DNA of 58,472 bases from Hyphomicrobiales bacterium (lineage in GTDB: Bacteria > Pseudomonadota > Alphaproteobacteria > Rhizobiales > Beijerinckiaceae). The first letter of the stretch is position 1, and each line of letters begins with the position of its first letter. Below are positions 47,950 through 58,463 of the stretch, piece after piece. Position numbers and translations under genes: made by a program. The stretch covers positions 1 to 58,472 of the forward strand of contig CANGIS010000014.1 of NCBI GenBank assembly GCA_947454055.1, in the 5' to 3' direction. The notes beneath the pieces are model-generated. The model was not told the origin of the DNA. It saw only the letters and a program-made list of their open reading frames with translations, and searched no databases.

Positions 47950-48875
47950 TGGCATCTTCCCCCAGTTTTGCACCCTCCTCCGATATTGATTGGGACAAGG
48001 TTCGCATTTTTTATGTCGCAGCCGATGCGGGCAGCTTCACCCATGCGGGCGATGTGCTGTCGATCAGCCAATCGGCTGTGAGCCGTCAGGTCAGCGCACT
48101 AGAGCGCGATCTGGGCGTGCCGCTGTTTCATCGCCATGCGAGAGGACTGATCCTCACCGAGCAAGGCGAACATCTCTTCCGTACCGCCAAAGAAATGATG
48201 CTCAAGCTTGAGGCCGCGCGCACAAGGCTGACCGACAGCCGCGAAAAGCCGCATGGCGATTTGCGCGTCACCACGACGGTGGGCCTCGGCACCAACTGGT
48301 TAACCCCGCGCATCGGCGAATTTCTCGATCTTTACTCGGACATCCGTCTGCAAATGCTGCTAACGGACGAGGAACTCGATCTGGCGATGCGCGAGGCCGA
48401 TGTCGCCATCTGGCTGCGGCAGCCGACGCAGGGCGACCTGATCCAGCGACGCCTGTTCACCGTGCATTTTCACGCCTACGCGTCACAAGACTACATCAAA
48501 CAGCGCGGCGCGCCGAAAGACATCTCCTCGCTGGAAGAACACCGGATTCTGACCTTTGGCGGCCCGACGCCGTCCCATCTGCTGGACGCGCACTGGCTGA
48601 CCACAATGGGCCGCGAAGCGCGCAATCCCCGTCCGGCAGCTTTGACAGTCAACAACATCACCGCCCTATCCCACGCGGTTGCCCGCGGCGCGGGCATTGC
48701 GGTGCTACCCGACTATCTGGTTGATAAAGACGCCGGTCTCGTTCAAGTGCTCAATGATATGGATACGCCCTCGCTGGAGAGCTATCTCGTCTATGCCGAA
48801 GAACTGAAAAACGTCGCCCGCGTTCAAGTGTTCAGGGATTTCCTGGTCGCCAAGGCGCAACGCTGGGCACATTGA
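47949..48875 (+). CDS. lsrB: LysR-family regulator, LsrB/VtlR type
   Basis: 308 residues. The N-terminal helix-turn-helix covers DWDKVRIFYVAADAGSFTHA and ISQSAVSRQVSALERDLGVP, with RHARGLILTEQGE in the wing. The effector domain starts near RVTTTVGLGTNWL. Position directly behind trxB and this N-terminal sequence identify the LsrB (Sinorhizobium) / VtlR (Brucella) group, known to affect envelope, stress response and small RNAs. The protein contains no cysteine at all. Confidence 0.88.
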   Translation: MASSPSFAPSSDIDWDKVRIFYVAADAGSFTHAGDVLSISQSAVSRQVSALERDLGVPLFHRHARGLILTEQGEHLFRTAKEMMLKLEAARTRLTDSREKPHGDLRVTTTVGLGTNWLTPRIGEFLDLYSDIRLQMLLTDEELDLAMREADVAIWLRQPTQGDLIQRRLFTVHFHAYASQDYIKQRGAPKDISSLEEHRILTFGGPTPSHLLDAHWLTTMGREARNPRPAALTVNNITALSHAVARGAGIAVLPDYLVDKDAGLVQVLNDMDTPSLESYLVYAEELKNVARVQVFRDFLVAKAQRWAH

Positions 48876-48942
48876 TGAATGAGCACCTTACGTGCGATGC
48901 TAATCTCCTATCTCTCGGCTCTGGATCATTGAGGAGGGTATG

Positions 48943-49233
48943 ATGAGACCATCAGAGGCCTTGGAGAACAACCGAAATCTGATCCGTTCAACGGTCACTC
49001 GGTATCGCGGTGGCAACGCACGGGTGTTTGGCTCAGTCTTGAGCGGCAATGACACGGATGCGAGCGATCTGGATATTCTCATCGATCCGACGCCGGAGAT
49101 GACTTTTTTTGATATTGGCGCCATTCGCCATGAATTGATGACCCATTTGGGCGTCTCGGTCGATGTACTAACGCCCCAATCGCTACCCACAGAAATTCGC
49201 ACCTCCATTATCCGCGAAGCTCGTCCAATATGA
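48943..49233 (+). CDS. mntA: MntA-type nucleotidyltransferase (antitoxin)
   Basis: 96 residues from the ATG at 48943, preceded by AGGAGG 5 bases upstream; the ATG at 48940 is too close to it. The minimal nucleotidyltransferase signature is VFGSVLSG (28-35) and SDLDILID (41-48), giving Gly-Ser and Asp-x-Asp. MntA proteins silence HepT by adding AMP groups. Overlaps the HEPN gene by 4 bases. Confidence 0.9.
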   Translation: MRPSEALENNRNLIRSTVTRYRGGNARVFGSVLSGNDTDASDLDILIDPTPEMTFFDIGAIRHELMTHLGVSVDVLTPQSLPTEIRTSIIREARPI

Positions 49234-49595
49234 GTCGGGAAGACCTACGCCTTATCTCCTATCTGGAACATATGACGGCAGCGATTGAACGCATAAATCG
49301 TTATACTTGCCATGTTGATCTGGCATCCTTTCTCAAGGACGAACTGATACAGGACGCCGTTGTCCGCAATCTCGAAATCATCGGCGAAGCGAGCCGAAAT
49401 ATTGCGACACGCTTTCCGGAATTTCACAAGACCCATCCCGAATTGCCTTTGACGGCAGCCTATCAAATGCGGAACGCCATCGCACATGGCTATTTTCAGG
49501 TAGACTTTGAAATGGTTTGGCGAACCGTGCACCATGACCTGCCGGACTTTGGGTCCCAGCTTGATGCAGCTCTCGCTTCAATGCGCGAGAGCTGA
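49230..49595 (+). CDS. hepT: HepT-like HEPN-domain ribonuclease toxin
   Basis: 121 residues, all-helical HEPN/DUF86 protein. The catalytic R-x4-H motif is RNAIAH at 81-86, followed by Tyr88 (GYF), the residue modified by MntA in the studied system. VRNLEIIGEASRNIA is the usual mid-domain sequence. It starts in the stop of mntA (ATGA), the standard arrangement. Confidence 0.9.
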   Translation: MSREDLRLISYLEHMTAAIERINRYTCHVDLASFLKDELIQDAVVRNLEIIGEASRNIATRFPEFHKTHPELPLTAAYQMRNAIAHGYFQVDFEMVWRTVHHDLPDFGSQLDAALASMRES

Positions 49596-49660
49596 AGGTT
49601 TATCGTCCGCGCAGCAGGATTACCAACAATCCCAAATCCACCTGGCACCCGCAACCCTTA

Positions 49661-51016
<1,356 letters not shown>

Positions 51017-51148
51017 TTAATCAATTGTTCATGACCATGAAAAATTTGTAATCGGACGTTCATCGCCCCGGCAAGAATGCAACGTTAGAAACAACCCTAT
51101 TCCATGCAGAATGCATGGTCATCCATCCGGTAAGTTAGGGAGTATCTC

Positions 51149-51292
51149 ATGATCCGTCGTATCGCCACCACCCTCGTCATTGCAGGCCTTGCTCTTGCGC
51201 CTGTCGCAGCCTTCGCCAAGACCTACAAGACCGAAAAGACCTGCGCCAAACATCACATGGTCTGGCAAGACGGCAAGTGCACAAAGGCTTGA
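51149..51292 (+). CDS. Small secreted peptide, 47 residues
   Basis: A short gene with GGGAG 6 bases before the ATG. Translation starts MIRRIATTLVIAGLALAPVA, a signal peptide with cleavage expected after AAFA (20-23). A 24-residue basic mature part, KTYKTEKTCAKHHMVWQDGK then CTKA, has two cysteines (31, 44) that could form a disulfide in the periplasm. A strong terminator follows 38 bases later, which supports a free-standing gene. Function unknown. Confidence 0.7.
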   Translation: MIRRIATTLVIAGLALAPVAAFAKTYKTEKTCAKHHMVWQDGKCTKA

Positions 51293-51330
51293 TCAGCCCG
51301 TTTAATCGCGCATGATCTCCTTTTAAAGTT

Positions 51331-51359
51331 AAGGCCCGGATCGCTCCGGGCCTTTTTTA
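51331..51359 (+). terminator. Rho-independent terminator after the small secreted peptide gene
   Basis: AAGGCCCGGA (51331-51340) and TCCGGGCCTT (51345-51354) form a perfect 10-base-pair stem with a TCGC loop, followed by more T. It separates the peptide gene from uvrB. Confidence 0.92.
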
Positions 51360-51438
51360 TTTCACCCATCCCTGCCAAGGTCGGATCGACCATGCACGCC
51401 CCCTTGCCCTGAGGCCTGACTCAGCCCATCTTGAAGCT

Positions 51439-54129
51439 ATGGCCAAATCTCCGAAATCTCCTGCCAAATCGACTGGAAAAGCGTCGAAGCCCGATCTGAT
51501 CCCGCTCGACGAGCATTTAGCGGCGCTGCTCAACCCTGCCTTGACGCAGGAAAGGCAATCGCAAGCCAATGCTCGGGCGCAGATCGAAAGCGGTCGCTCG
51601 GAAGGATTTGGCGAAGCGCCCCAAGCGGCCTACAGCGCCGAGACAAGCCAGCCCACCTCCATCACCATGGCCGATATCGCGCTGAAAAAAGCGCTGAAAA
51701 TCGCCGAGGCCACGCCTGAAGGCCCGCGTCGGGGCGATCGCATCCGCGACAAGGACATTTCCCGCGAGGCGATGTTGCAGGAAGCGCCGCGCCGCGTCCG
51801 GCAAGGCAATGTGAAAAAGGAAGCGGAAGAACAGGATGACGAAACCGTCACCGGTTCCGGCGCCACGCTTACCGCGCTCAAAGAACTGCTCGAAGGCGGC
51901 GATCCGCGCTTTCGCGACAAGGTCGAGTGGACGCCGCACCGTCCCGCCCGCCCCGAAAAGTCCGAGGGCGGCTATCGCTTCGAGATCGTCTCGGACTATC
52001 AACCGGCGGGCGATCAACCCACCGCGATCAAAGCGCTGGTCGAAGGCATTGCCGAGCTTGACCGCGATCAGGTGCTGCTCGGCGTCACGGGTTCCGGCAA
52101 AACCTTCACCATGGCGCAAGTGATCGAGAAGACGCAGCGCCCCGCGCTCATTCTCGCGCCGAATAAAACACTGGCGGCCCAGCTCTATGGCGAGTTCAAG
52201 AGCTTCTTCCCCAACAATGCGGTGGAGTATTTCGTTTCCTATTACGATTACTACCAGCCCGAAGCCTATGTGCCGCGCACCGATACCTTCATCGAAAAAG
52301 AATCCACCATCAACGAGCAGATCGACCGGATGCGCCACGCCGCCACGCGTGCTTTGCTCGAGCGCGATGACGTCATCATCGTGGCGTCTGTTTCGTGCAT
52401 ATACGGTATCGGTTCGGTGGAGACCTACACCGCTATGACCTTTGCCGTGAAGGTCGGTGAAGTGGTGGAACAACGCCAGCTCATCGCCGATCTCGTGGCA
52501 CTGCAATACAAGCGTTCCGGCGGTGATTTTATCCGCGGTTCCTTCCGCGTGCGCGGCGACATCATCGAAGTCTTCCCCGCCCATTATGAAGACCGCGCCT
52601 GGCGTGTTTCGATGTTCGGTGACGAGGTCGAAAGCATTGTGGAATTCGATCCGCTCACCGGCAACAAAACCGCCGATCTCGAAGCCGTCAAAGTTTACGC
52701 CAATTCGCATTATGTCACGCCGCGCCCGACATTGCTGCAGTCGATCAAAGGCATCAAGGAAGAGCTGAAGCATCGGCTGGATGATCTCCACCGCTCGGGC
52801 CGTCTGCTCGAAGCGCAACGGCTGGAGCAGCGCACGCTGTTTGATCTTGAAATGCTGGAAGCCACCGGCGTGTGCCAGGGCATCGAGAATTATTCGCGCT
52901 ATCTCACCGGCCGCAAGCCGGGCGAGCCGCCGCCGACCTTGTTCGAATATCTCCCCGACAACGCGCTGGTCTTCACCGATGAGAGCCACGTCACCGTGCC
53001 ACAAATCGGCGGCATGTATCGCGGCGATTTCAAGCGCAAGGCGACGCTTGCCGAATATGGCTTCCGCCTCCCCTCCTGCCTCGATAACCGCCCGCTGCGG
53101 TTCGAGGAATGGAACGCGATGCGCCCGCAAACGGTGCATGTTTCGGCCACCCCCGGCGAATGGGAAATGGAGCAGACCGGCGGCGTGTTCGTCGAACAGG
53201 TCATTCGCCCAACCGGCCTGATTGATCCCGAAGTCATCATCCGTCCGGCCCGCGCGCAGGTCGATGATCTCTTGGGTGAAGTGCGCGAAGTCTCGGCCCA
53301 AGGCTTTCGGACGCTGGTCACCGTGCTCACCAAACGTATGGCCGAAGACCTCGCCGAATATCTGCATGAAAACGGCGTGCGCGTGCGCTATATGCACTCC
53401 GACATTGACACGATCGAGCGCATCGAAATCATCCGCGATCTACGCCTTGGCACCTTTGACGTGTTGATCGGCATTAACCTGCTGCGCGAAGGCCTCGATA
53501 TTCCCGAATGCGCGCTGGTGGCCATCCTCGATGCGGATAAAGAAGGCTTCTTGCGGTCGGAAACCTCGCTCATCCAAACCATCGGCCGCGCGGCGCGTAA
53601 CGTCGAAGGCAAGGTCGTGCTCTACGCCGATAAAATCACCGGCTCAATGGAGCGCGCAATGGCCGAAACCTCGCGCCGCCGCGAGAAGCAACGCGCCTAT
53701 AATCTCGAACATGGCATCACACCTGAATCGATCAAGCGCGGCATTTCGGATATTTTGGACAGCGTCTATGAGCGCGACCATGTGCAGGTCGATATCGGCA
53801 TGGCCAATGCGCCAAGCGCCGGCCACAACATGAAAGCCACCCTCGCCGACCTCGAAAAACGAATGCGCGAGGCGGCGGCTAATCTCGAATTCGAAACGGC
53901 GGCAAGATTGCGCGACGAAATCAAACGGCTGGAAGCAACAGAGCTGGCCATCGCCAATGATCCGTTAGCGCGGCAATCGGATGTGGAGCGAGAGGCGGGT
54001 AGGTTTAAGGGCGAGCGGACTTATGGCTCAGCGGCCAACCTGCCACCAACGCGGGCGCATAAACCGACCGATGCCGATATGGGGCCGCATAATTGGGGTG
54101 GTGGTGAGGCAAAGCCGAGGCGGCGCTAA
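51439..54129 (+). CDS. uvrB: Excinuclease ABC subunit B
   Basis: 896 residues; E. coli UvrB has 673. The core starts near residue 175 ([20 protein letters not shown]) and has Walker [10 protein letters not shown], the beta-hairpin region [50 protein letters not shown] and the UVR tail [20 protein letters not shown]. UvrB verifies damage and positions UvrC in nucleotide excision repair. The N-terminal 170 residues are Lys/Glu/Arg-rich, low in order and not part of the usual protein; a further C-terminal extension of about 50 residues follows the UVR domain. Confidence 0.96.
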   Translation: MAKSPKSPAKSTGKASKPDLIPLDEHLAALLNPALTQERQSQANARAQIESGRSEGFGEAPQAAYSAETSQPTSITMADIALKKALKIAEATPEGPRRGDRIRDKDISREAMLQEAPRRVRQGNVKKEAEEQDDETVTGSGATLTALKELLEGGDPRFRDKVEWTPHRPARPEKSEGGYRFEIVSDYQPAGDQPTAIKALVEGIAELDRDQVLLGVTGSGKTFTMAQVIEKTQRPALILAPNKTLAAQLYGEFKSFFPNNAVEYFVSYYDYYQPEAYVPRTDTFIEKESTINEQIDRMRHAATRALLERDDVIIVASVSCIYGIGSVETYTAMTFAVKVGEVVEQRQLIADLVALQYKRSGGDFIRGSFRVRGDIIEVFPAHYEDRAWRVSMFGDEVESIVEFDPLTGNKTADLEAVKVYANSHYVTPRPTLLQSIKGIKEELKHRLDDLHRSGRLLEAQRLEQRTLFDLEMLEATGVCQGIENYSRYLTGRKPGEPPPTLFEYLPDNALVFTDESHVTVPQIGGMYRGDFKRKATLAEYGFRLPSCLDNRPLRFEEWNAMRPQTVHVSATPGEWEMEQTGGVFVEQVIRPTGLIDPEVIIRPARAQVDDLLGEVREVSAQGFRTLVTVLTKRMAEDLAEYLHENGVRVRYMHSDIDTIERIEIIRDLRLGTFDVLIGINLLREGLDIPECALVAILDADKEGFLRSETSLIQTIGRAARNVEGKVVLYADKITGSMERAMAETSRRREKQRAYNLEHGITPESIKRGISDILDSVYERDHVQVDIGMANAPSAGHNMKATLADLEKRMREAAANLEFETAARLRDEIKRLEATELAIANDPLARQSDVEREAGRFKGERTYGSAANLPPTRAHKPTDADMGPHNWGGGEAKPRRR

Positions 54130-54135
54130 TTTACC

Positions 54136-54231
54136 CCCCCGTCACTACGAGCAAATGCGAAGCAAGCTTGTTGATGCTGCAAGAAAAGGCTGGATTGCTT
54201 CGTCGCTTTTGCTTCTCGCAAGGACGCAATT
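54136..54231. repeat. Dispersed intergenic repeat, copy D
   Basis: Starts CCCCGTCACTACGAGCAAAT and, after about 50 bases, has GGCTGGATTGCTTCGTCGCT and TTCTCGCAAGGACGCAATT. The ends are imperfect inverted copies. It fills the gap between the convergent uvrB and tetR genes. Related to the copies at 2856, 20794 and 37112. Confidence 0.7.
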
Positions 54232-54241
54232 CAACGTACCG

Positions 54242-54865
54242 CTAAGTCGCCTCGAACCCGCCCCTGATCCGCGTGAGCAGTTCTTCGAACATATTGTCCA
54301 TCAAATTGGCCGGCAGACCAAGCGTCTCAACCGCAGACGATGCTTGAATGGACGCGAAACCATGGAGCGTAGACCAAATAAAAATAGCATCGCGCATCAT
54401 AGCCAAATCTTCATCGCTGCCTCGAGCAAATACATCCGTTGGCATTGCCCTAGCCTTTTTTCGCTTGGCCAAAGCGTTTAGCAATAAATCAAAAGCATGC
54501 CGTGCCTCAGCCATCATAGCGGGATGAGTTTGGACATCCGGCAAAAGAGTTCCAAACATCAGCCGGTAAGCGAGCGGTTCGCGTCGCGCATAGTCGAGAT
54601 AGGCGATGCCCATTTCCGCAAGTGCAATTTGAGGGTCATCGTCGCGTGTCGCCTCAGTCAACACATCCGCGAAGCTGCGAAAGGCGCGGGACACAATTTC
54701 CGCCAACAAATGATCGCGGCTCGCAAAATGGCGATAAGGTGCCTGATGCGATACGCCCAAGCGACGGGCGACCTCGCGCAGACTCAATTTTTCGACCCCG
54801 TCGCTCGCAACGATGGCAAGCGCCTCAAGAACGCAGGCTTCCTTTAAATCACGCAGCTTGGCCAT
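54242..54865 (-). CDS. TetR-family transcriptional regulator
   Basis: 207 residues from the ATG at 54865 (the frame is open to 54907). The N-terminal DNA-binding domain contains LSLREVARRLGVSHQAPYRH followed by FASRDHLLAEI, typical of TetR; the C-terminal half (MGIAYLDYARREPLAYRLMF) fits the WHG-type ligand domain. Divergent from the short-chain dehydrogenase gene, with two palindromic operators between them, so it probably represses that gene and itself. Confidence 0.9.
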   Translation of the reverse strand: MAKLRDLKEACVLEALAIVASDGVEKLSLREVARRLGVSHQAPYRHFASRDHLLAEIVSRAFRSFADVLTEATRDDDPQIALAEMGIAYLDYARREPLAYRLMFGTLLPDVQTHPAMMAEARHAFDLLLNALAKRKKARAMPTDVFARGSDEDLAMMRDAIFIWSTLHGFASIQASSAVETLGLPANLMDNMFEELLTRIRGGFEAT

Positions 54866-54957
54866 ACACCCAACCCGTTGTGGATACTCAATCAAGTATG
54901 TCGCCATACTTTACCAAGGCTTCCTATCAGCCTTTTTTAGAAAAGTTAATCAGCAAT

Positions 54958-55004
54958 GTTGACACCGTCAACTTTGCTGCTAATGAATTGTAGACACTGT
55001 CAAC
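54958..55004. promoter_or_regulatory. Pair of palindromic operators between tetR and the SDR gene
   Basis: GTTGACACCGTCAAC at 54958-54972 (perfect inverted repeat around ACC) and GTAGACACTGTCAAC at 54990-55004 (one mismatch). Their centres are 32 bases apart, about three turns of the helix, so two regulator dimers could bind the same face. TTGACA inside the first copy could also be a -35 element. Confidence 0.75.
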
Positions 55005-55029
55005 AATTTAATCAAAAGAGGGCCTAACC

Positions 55030-55851
55030 ATGGTAAACGCAGAGCAAAAGCCAACATTCCCGGGATCAAAGAAATCCTTTCGCCAGAGTCGCTATGGATG
55101 CCGGGCTATCGTGACCGGCGCTTCCGATGGGATTGGGCGCGAATTCGCCCGGTCACTAGCAGCAGAAGGTCTTGATTTAGTACTCGTCGCGCGGCGCCGA
55201 GACAGGCTTGAATCACTCGCAGCCGAACTCGCTAAGGCTCACGGCATTTCAACGTCGATTATTTCGGCTGATCTGGGAACGGATGAAGGCGTGGCTGAAG
55301 TCATCGCGGAGACAGAAGGCCAAGATATTGGTCTCCTCATTGCTGCAGCAGGGTTTGGAAGCTCCGGATCCTTTGTTGATCTATCTGTTGATGACGAAGC
55401 CAATATGGTCGATGTCAATTGCCGATCTATGGTGAGGCTGACCCATCACGTTGCCAATGGTTTTAAAACACGTGGAAGCGGTGGAATTATACTGATGAGC
55501 TCACTTCTTGGCTTCCAGGGCGTCTCCTATTCGTCAACCTATGCGGCAACGAAAGCATTTGTTCAAAGCTTTGCAGAAGGCCTGCATGGCGAATTGAAGC
55601 CCTTCAATATTGATGTCTTGGCTGTGGCCCCCGGCCCCGTCTCAACTGGCTTCGCGGCGCGCGCCAGCATGAAATTCTCCCTTGCAGCAAAGCCAAACTC
55701 AGTGGCCAAATCCGCTCTCGCTGCACTTGGGCGGGAAACAACCTGTGTTCCGGGCTGGATATCAAAGGTGCTGAATTGGTCCCTATTGCCTTTGCCCCGC
55801 TGGGGAAAGACGATCATACTCACAAAGGTCATGCGACAAATGGCGGGGTAA
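55030..55851 (+). CDS. Short-chain dehydrogenase/reductase (SDR)
   Basis: 273 residues, classical SDR. NAD(P)-binding TGASDGIGREFA (29-40), the arginines of LVLVARRRDRLESLA suggesting NADPH, and the catalytic Tyr-x3-Lys in SSTYAATKAFVQSF preceded by the serine of ILMSSLLGFQG. GAGG lies 8 bases before the ATG. The C-terminal stretch with LNWSLLPLPRWGK may lie at a membrane. Substrate unknown. Controlled, most likely, by the divergent TetR protein. Confidence 0.9.
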   Translation: MVNAEQKPTFPGSKKSFRQSRYGCRAIVTGASDGIGREFARSLAAEGLDLVLVARRRDRLESLAAELAKAHGISTSIISADLGTDEGVAEVIAETEGQDIGLLIAAAGFGSSGSFVDLSVDDEANMVDVNCRSMVRLTHHVANGFKTRGSGGIILMSSLLGFQGVSYSSTYAATKAFVQSFAEGLHGELKPFNIDVLAVAPGPVSTGFAARASMKFSLAAKPNSVAKSALAALGRETTCVPGWISKVLNWSLLPLPRWGKTIILTKVMRQMAG

Positions 55852-55855
55852 GCAT

Positions 55856-57220
55856 CTAAACCGGTATCCGCACCGTAGCCCGCAACCCGCCCATCGGGCT
55901 ATCCAGCAGCATCACATCGCCGCCATGCGCGCGCACAATGTCGCGCGCGATGGAGAGCCCCAGGCCGGACCCGCCTTCATCCATATTGCGCGCCTCGTCA
56001 AGCCGCACAAACGGCTTGAACACGTCCTCGCGGCGGCTTGCAGGAATGCCCGGGCCGTCATCGTCGATATGGAACAGCAACCACCGCCCATCGAGTACGG
56101 CTGACAAAGCAATCTTGTCGCCATGCCGCACCGCATTGCTCACGAGATTGACGAGGCACCGCTTGATGGCATCGCGCCGGATCGTCACCACCGGATCGCC
56201 CGAAACATCGATCGTGGTCGGGTGCCCCTGCCGCTCGCCATCGGCCTTCAGCTCGTCGAGCAAGGCGCGCACCGAAACCGGCTCAGCCGGCTCCGCCGCA
56301 TCGCCACGCGCAAAGGCCAGATAGCCTTCCAGCATGCGCGACATCTCGTCCACATCCTTCTTGAGCGCTTCAAGCTCGGCGCTCTCCTCCACCATTTCAA
56401 GCGATAGCCGGAAGCGCGTCAGAATGGTTCGAAGGTCATGGCTCACGCCGTTCAACATCGCGGTGCGTTGTTCGAGCGCGCGCTCAACACGGCGTTTCAT
56501 TTCCAAAAACGCCATGCCCGCTTGACGCACTTCTTTGGCCCCGCGCGGCCGATAATCAATCTCGCGGCCTTTACCGAAACTCTCCGCTGCTTCGGCCAGT
56601 TGCAACACGGGCTTGATCTGATTGCGCAAAAATAAAATCGCTACCAGCAACAGCACCAGCGAAGTGCCCACCATCCAGAGAATGAAAATATGCGTGTTCG
56701 ATGCATAGGCCTGCGAGCGATGCGTCAGCACCCGCAAAATTCCCCAATCGAGTTGCACGCGAATCTCGATCAGATCGGACGAGCCCACCGTATCAATCCA
56801 ATAAGGCCGCTTGATCGCCTCATCGATTTCATTCGAAAGCGCACTGTCAAGAATCGAAAAAAACGGACGCGGTCCGGCGGGCGGCAACGCCCCCGGCGGC
56901 ATGATTTCGAGATCAAGGCCCAGCCGCTCGCCTGCGATTTTGACCACGGGGTCAACCAGCTCACGGCGGGGGGACAATTCCATGACGTCGATCACCGCGC
57001 CAATATCATGCACGACCGCGGCTGACAGCCGCCGCGTCACCAATTGCCAGTGCCGTTCCATAAACACATAGGCCACAACCGATTGCAGCAGCACCATCGG
57101 CGCAATGATGATGATCAGGGCACGGGTAAACAGCGCCTTAGGCATTCGGCTCGCCATCCAGCCCGCGATTCGCCGATAGACCCTGAGATTCCGAATGGAT
57201 GCGCGCCTGTTTTCCGCCAT
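55856..57220 (-). CDS. Sensor histidine kinase (EnvZ-like)
   Basis: 454 residues. Two membrane segments (about 30-50 and 180-200) enclose a periplasmic domain of about 130 residues. Then come a HAMP domain (RNQIKPVLQLAEAAESFGKG) and the phospho-accepting H-box GVSHDLRTILTRFRL. The ATPase domain follows with N-box LVNLVSNAVRHG, DDDGPGIP and GGSGLGLSIA. It starts 3 bases after the response-regulator stop and is its evident partner. The signal sensed is unknown. Confidence 0.93.
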   Translation of the reverse strand: MAENRRASIRNLRVYRRIAGWMASRMPKALFTRALIIIIAPMVLLQSVVAYVFMERHWQLVTRRLSAAVVHDIGAVIDVMELSPRRELVDPVVKIAGERLGLDLEIMPPGALPPAGPRPFFSILDSALSNEIDEAIKRPYWIDTVGSSDLIEIRVQLDWGILRVLTHRSQAYASNTHIFILWMVGTSLVLLLVAILFLRNQIKPVLQLAEAAESFGKGREIDYRPRGAKEVRQAGMAFLEMKRRVERALEQRTAMLNGVSHDLRTILTRFRLSLEMVEESAELEALKKDVDEMSRMLEGYLAFARGDAAEPAEPVSVRALLDELKADGERQGHPTTIDVSGDPVVTIRRDAIKRCLVNLVSNAVRHGDKIALSAVLDGRWLLFHIDDDGPGIPASRREDVFKPFVRLDEARNMDEGGSGLGLSIARDIVRAHGGDVMLLDSPMGGLRATVRIPV

Positions 57221-57223
57221 GGC

Positions 57224-57940
57224 TTAATCCACCAACAGACGGTAGCCCGCGCCCCGCACGGTCTGAAGATGCACAGGATTGGAGGGGTCAATTTCGATCT
57301 TGCGGCGAAGCCGGTTGATTTGCACGTCAACGGTCCGCTCGCCGAGCTCTTCGTCACCTGCGATCTCCTCGCGCGGCACCGTCTCGCCATATTTTTTGGC
57401 CAGAATTTGCAGCAATTCGCGCTCGCGATCGGTCAACCGGATCAGCTCGTCCCCCTGACGCAACTCGCCGCGTTCAATCCGGAAGACAAAATCACCAAAC
57501 GACACAGTGTTGGAAGGCTCGACCGCCTTTGCCGTGGCCGCTGCCGTTCGGCGCAGCATATTGGTGAGGCGCAGCAGCAATTCGCGCGGCTCGAACGGCT
57601 TGGGCAGATAATCATCCGCGCCCAGTTCCAGCCCCTCGACGCGGTCCATCGCATCAACCCGCGCCGTCAGCATCATGATCGGAATATCGCTTTCCGCCCG
57701 CAGCGCACGGGCGAAATCAAACCCGTTCTCGCCCGGCATCATCACATCAAGCACGACACCATCAAACACGAACAGCTCGCGCCGCGCCCGCGCCTCGATC
57801 GTGTCTTTGGCAACCGTCACCCGAAAGCCGTGCTCGGAGAGAAAACGCGCTAACAGCTCGCGCAGACGCCGGTCATCGTCCACCACCAGAATATGCGGGG
57901 CGTTGGCCGAAACGGGAGCGGGCTGGCGAGCTGCCTTCAT
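57224..57940 (-). CDS. petR: OmpR-family response regulator (PetR-like)
   Basis: 238 residues from the ATG at 57940, with GGAG 8 bases upstream; the frame is open to 58015 but overlaps the MarR gene. Receiver domain: VVDDDRRLRELLARF, phospho-acceptor Asp in DGVVLDVMMPGENGFD, and Lys in YLPKPFEPRELLLR. The winged-helix output domain follows (LTDREREL, VDVQINRLRRKIE). The MarR-OmpR order matches petP-petR of alphaproteobacteria; the symbol rests on that layout. Confidence 0.88.
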   Translation of the reverse strand: MKAARQPAPVSANAPHILVVDDDRRLRELLARFLSEHGFRVTVAKDTIEARARRELFVFDGVVLDVMMPGENGFDFARALRAESDIPIMMLTARVDAMDRVEGLELGADDYLPKPFEPRELLLRLTNMLRRTAAATAKAVEPSNTVSFGDFVFRIERGELRQGDELIRLTDRERELLQILAKKYGETVPREEIAGDEELGERTVDVQINRLRRKIEIDPSNPVHLQTVRGAGYRLLVD

Positions 57941-57953
57941 GGCCGAAGCTCCG

Positions 57954-58463
57954 TCATAACATCCTCCCCTTCGATGCCAAGACGCGATCGACATCCGGCC
58001 GAACAGACGGATCAATCATGGCTTCCAGAAAGCGTCGTGCCGCCATGGCATCGTTCGGACCAATCTCGACCAGCGCCCTTCCGATCCGCTTCATCTGCAA
58101 GGCGGCCAGACTATCGGCCAGATGCTTGCCGCGCGCGGTCAAATGAAGGTGGCGCTGCCGCCGGTCCTCGATGCCTGAACGGCTTTCGACATAATGTTTT
58201 GAAATCAGTTCCTTCAACACGCGGTTGAGGCTCTGTTTCGTGATCTGCAAAATGTCCAGCAATTCGGCGATGGTGAGGCCGGGGTTGCGATCAACAAAGT
58301 GGATCACCCGATGATGCGCCCGCCCAAAACCATAGGTTTCCAGCAAGCGGTCCGGATCACCCACAAAATCGCGATAAGCGAAAAACAGCAATTCGATCAG
58401 CTCGTAAAGCGCCCGCGTTTCGCCCGCCTGCGGGATCAACGCCGACGGAATCAACGACTCCAT
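57954..58463 (-). CDS. petP: MarR-family regulator (PetP-like)
   Basis: 169 residues, complete; its ATG at 58463 lies 9 bases from the window end. The winged helix-turn-helix contains LTIAELLDILQITKQSLNRV and the wing SRSGIEDRRQRHLHLTARG. It is the first gene of a regulator-regulator-kinase operon and ends 13 bases before petR. PetP in Rhodobacter is needed with PetR; the role here is inferred. Confidence 0.87.
   Translation of the reverse strand: MESLIPSALIPQAGETRALYELIELLFFAYRDFVGDPDRLLETYGFGRAHHRVIHFVDRNPGLTIAELLDILQITKQSLNRVLKELISKHYVESRSGIEDRRQRHLHLTARGKHLADSLAALQMKRIGRALVEIGPNDAMAARRFLEAMIDPSVRPDVDRVLASKGRML

Noticed and set aside
51517-53397. 626-codon open frame opposite uvrB
   Set aside because: Antisense shadow; the plus strand encodes all UvrB motifs.
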